A stretch of DNA of 64,000 nucleotides, taken from Roseiarcus sp963741845. GTDB taxonomy: Bacteria > Pseudomonadota > Alphaproteobacteria > Rhizobiales > Beijerinckiaceae. The position numbers and the translations under genes are program-made. The number at the start of each line of letters is the position of its first letter. Position 1 is the stretch's first letter. The notes under the pieces are model-generated. The model was not told the DNA's origin, searched no databases, and was given only the letters and a program-made list of their open reading frames with translations. The DNA is taken from the NCBI GenBank assembly GCA_963741845.1, contig CAVUJV010000024.1, positions 611,351-675,350 on the forward strand, read 5' to 3'. This document shows, piece after piece, positions 61,542-64,000 of this stretch.

Positions 61542-63734
61542 ATGCCCGACGAAGCCATCGAGAATGGCGAAAAGCTGCGCCTGACGGTCGTCGAGGCGCG
61601 GCGCGATGACATTGGACGCGGCATCGTCCGGCTCGATCCCGAAACGCTGCAGGAGATCGGCGCTTCGCCCGGCGACGTGCTGGAGATCGAAGGCCGCGCG
61701 AAAACCGTCGCCAAGGCGATGCCCACCTTCAAGGAACAGAGGGGCCAGCAGGTCATCCAGCTCGATGGCGTCGGCCGCACCAATGCCGGCGTGGCGCTTG
61801 GCCAGAAGGTCGCGATCAAGAAGGTCGCCCATGCCGTCGCCCGCAGTTTGGTCCTCGCGCCCCTGGGCGCCGGCGCCTTGCATGAGGACGAGATCGAACA
61901 TACCGCGCGCCGCCTCGACGGGCTCGCCGTCAAGACGGGCGACCGGGTGCGGATCGCCTTGTTCGGCGGAAGCCATCGCGATTTCAGCGTGGTCCGGACC
62001 GAGCCTGACGGCCCGGTGATGATCCATCCGGACACGTTGCTCGCGGTCGAGACCGCCCGCGGCGGCTCCGCGGCAAGACCGAAACGGCGGCAGAGGACAT
62101 CGTCACCTATGATGATCTCGGCGGCATGGAGCACGAAGTCGCCAAGATCCGCGAGATGATCGAGCTGCCGCTCACCCATCCCGAAATTTTCGAGCGCCTC
62201 GGCATGACGCCGCCGAAGGGCGTCCTGCTGCACGGTCTGCCCGGCTGCGGCAAGACGTTGCTGGCGCGCGCCGTGGCGCACGAGTCCGCTGCGGCTTTCA
62301 TCTACGTCAGCGGTCCGGAGATCATCCAGAAATTTTACGGCGAAAGCGAAGCCCGGCTGCGCAAGATTTTCGAAGATGCGCAAAGGCGCGCGCCCTGCAT
62401 CATCTTCTTCGACGAGATCGATGCGATCGCGCCCAAGCGCGAACGCGTCGAAGGCGAGGTCGAAAAGCGCGTCGTCGCGCAGCTTCTCGCCCTGATGGAC
62501 GGTCTGAAAAGCCGTGGCGACGTGATCGTCATGGCGGCGACCAACCGTCCCAACAGCATCGATCCGGCTCTGCGGCGGCCCGGCCGCTTCGACCGCGAGA
62601 TCGCCATCGGCATTCCCAACGAATCGCCCGGCGCGAAATCTTGGAGATCTATGCGCGCGGCATGCCGCTCGCCGAGGATGTTGACGCTGCGGATTTGGCC
62701 AGACGACACATGGATTCACCGGCGCCGATCTGAACGCTCTCTGCCGCGAGGCCGCCATGGCGGCGTTGCGCCGCCAGCTTCCAGAGTTGTCGCTCGATAC
62801 CGGACCGATTCCTACGAGGCGCTATGGCGCGATGGAGGTCGGCATGGCGGATTTCACAGAGGCGTTGAGCGAAGTGGCGCCTTCGGGATTGCGCGAAGTC
62901 GCGGTCGAAGTGCCGAACGTTCGATGGGACGAAGTCGGCGGGCTCGAACCGATCAAGGCCGCGCTGCAGGAAGCGATCGCCTGGCCCTTGAGCCAACCGC
63001 TTCTGTTCGAGCAGATCGGACTGCAGCCGCCGCGCGGCATCCTCCTTTACGGTCCGCCCGGGAATGGCAAGACGCTTCTGGTGAAGGCTCTGGCGTCGCA
63101 GAGCAATCTCAACTTCATTTCGATCAAGGGTCCCGAGCTTCTGTCGAAATATGTCGGCGAGTCGGAGCAGGGCGTTCGCGAGCTGTTCGCGCGGGCCCGC
63201 CACGCGGCGCCATGCATCGTCTTCCTGGACGAGGTCGACGCCCTGGCGCCGAAGCGCGGCTTCGACGGCCGCTCGCCGGTGACCGACCGGGTCGTGAGCC
63301 AATTGCTGACTGAGCTCGATGGCGTCGAAGCGCTGAAGGACGTCTGGGTGATCGCCGCGACCAACCGGCTCGACATGATCGACGATGCGCTGCTGCGTCC
63401 CGGGCGGCTCGACTTCCGCCTCGAGGTGGCGCGGCCCGATCGCGCCGCGCGCGCGGCGATTCTGGAGGTGCATCTGCGCAAGAAGCCGATCGATCGGAAA
63501 TCGATCTCGCCTGCTGGCCGAGCTGACGGAAGGGATGTCCGCCGCCGAGGTCCGCTTCGTTTGCGATCGCGCCGCCATGAATGCGATCCGCCGCGCTTTC
63601 CCGCTCGAGCGAGGATGGTCGATGCATCCTCGCTGCGCATCGAACAGCGCGACTTCGACGATGCGCTGGTCGATCAGGCGGCCGTATCGGAGCGGTCGAA
63701 ATCGCCTCAGCCGGTTCTTTTTGGAACGATTTGA
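61542..63734 (+). pseudogene. Cdc48/VCP-like double AAA+ ATPase linked to gas vesicles, six frame disruptions
   Basis: The N-domain (LRLTVVEARRDDIGRGIVRLDP, double-psi barrel) is followed by D1 (Walker A LPGCGKTLLARA, ACIIFFDEIDAIAPKRE-like Walker B) and D2 (GPPGNGKTLLVKALA, APCIVFLDEVDALAPKRG, the pore and sensor motifs). All breaks are single missing bases: near 62078 (GCGGGC to GCGGC), 62627, 62705 (restores RRTHGFTGADLNAL exactly), two near 63500-63515 and 63612. Corrected length is about 732 aa, normal for archaeal-type Cdc48. It may remodel or dismantle vesicle proteins (inference). Confidence 0.85.
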
Positions 63735-63745
63735 CGCACGCATGA

Positions 63746-63820
63746 TGGCGGGCGATGCAGGGATCGAACCTGCGACCCCTCCCGTGTGAAGGGAGTGCTC
63801 TACCGCTGAGCTAATCGCCC
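63746..63820 (-). tRNA. tRNA-Val (anticodon CAC)
   Basis: Read on the minus strand: GGGCGAT acceptor, D-arm TAGCTCAGCGGTAGAGCA, anticodon stem CTCCC/GGGAG around TTCACAC (anticodon CAC), T-arm GGTTCGATCC, acceptor ATCGCCC, discriminator G, encoded CCA (63746-63748). Length 75 nt. It closes the gas-vesicle locus on the right. Confidence 0.95.
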
Positions 63821-64000
63821 GGAGGGGGGTGCTTTACGGCGGGGGCGCTGCGGTCGTCAACCCGCAAAGTCCGGGCGCGCCCCTTGAGCGCGCCCCTCGC
63901 GCAGCCCGCACGGACCACTTTGCGCGGTCTGCAGCTCGAGCCGTCATAGAGGCGGCCAGCGCGAAGCCTCGAGGAGCGCCGAGCCCCCGTGCCCGACATC
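63821..64000. other. Window end without a recognised gene
   Basis: 180 bp beyond tRNA-Val. An Arg-rich minus frame exists but has no coding character. Possibly the promoter of tRNA-Val on the minus strand; nothing firm is visible. Confidence 0.3.

Noticed and set aside
63746..63776. tRNA-Val 3' end as attachment site of an integrated element
   Set aside because: No second copy of the tRNA end at the left boundary and no integrase in the interval.

Overview
This is a GC-rich window whose gene content points to an alphaproteobacterium of the Hyphomicrobiales. The closest fit by gene set is a Beijerinckiaceae/Methylocella/Rhodoblastus-like short-chain-alkane user; this is an inference from gene content, not from a database search. 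Evidence for it: a propane-type soluble diiron monooxygenase operon in the mimABCD/prmABCD order, fused cysNC, UbiK, sigma-54 regulation, a QuiC-type 3-dehydroshikimate dehydratase and a full gas-vesicle locus.

Layout. 0-8.6 kb: a frame-disrupted Gfo/Idh oxidoreductase, an XRE regulator, a divergent pair of glutathionyl-hydroquinone reductase and FAD aromatic hydroxylase, a B12-binding radical SAM protein, folE and a GNAT acetyltransferase. 8.7-11.8 kb: sulfate activation (cysD with a 1-nt disruption, cysNC) and ubiK. 11.8-28.3 kb: the alkane-oxidation region. A frame-disrupted AcoR-type sigma-54 activator is divergent from a zinc alcohol dehydrogenase. Six small or unfamiliar genes follow (15.0-17.8 kb). 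Then comes a textbook -24/-12 promoter with an array of TGTAAMG-type half-sites, prmABCD, an amidohydrolase, a DUF59 protein, a GroEL-like chaperonin and a second AcoR/MimR-type activator. 28.5-35.8 kb: an unknown gene and a tripartite RND efflux system. 36.0-46.0 kb: a branched-chain-type ABC importer (livKHMGF order) facing a quinate/shikimate catabolic set (MHS permease, shikimate dehydrogenase, QuiC, LysR regulator). 46.2-48.8 kb: a small Cys/Trp/Arg-rich secreted protein, a frame-disrupted acyl-CoA ligase and a membrane protein.

49.0-63.8 kb: tRNA-Ser(GGA), a 1-kb gene-free stretch with strong hairpins and terminators, tRNA-Ser(TGA), the gas-vesicle locus, then tRNA-Val(CAC). The gas-vesicle locus carries its own NtrC-type activator, PAS histidine kinase and receiver protein, and a -24/-12 promoter precedes gvpA. 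It contains gvpA, a GvpC-like gene, gvpN, a GvpV-like gene, gvpO, gvpF/L (twice), gvpG, a gvpS-gvpK fusion, gvpJ, gvpH, an unknown gene and a Cdc48-like AAA ATPase.

How the parts fit. Propane (or related alkane) is hydroxylated by PrmABCD, whose folding is probably assisted by the linked chaperonin. The resulting alcohol is likely oxidised by the linked dehydrogenase. Both units appear driven by sigma-54 and AcoR-type activators. Gas vesicles, also apparently sigma-54 dependent, would position cells at gas/oxygen interfaces.

Caveat: ten genes are interrupted by about nineteen single-base frame changes, thirteen of them in the last 11.5 kb, with no other erosion. Sequencing or assembly error is the simplest explanation, but decay of the gas-vesicle locus cannot be excluded from sequence alone.
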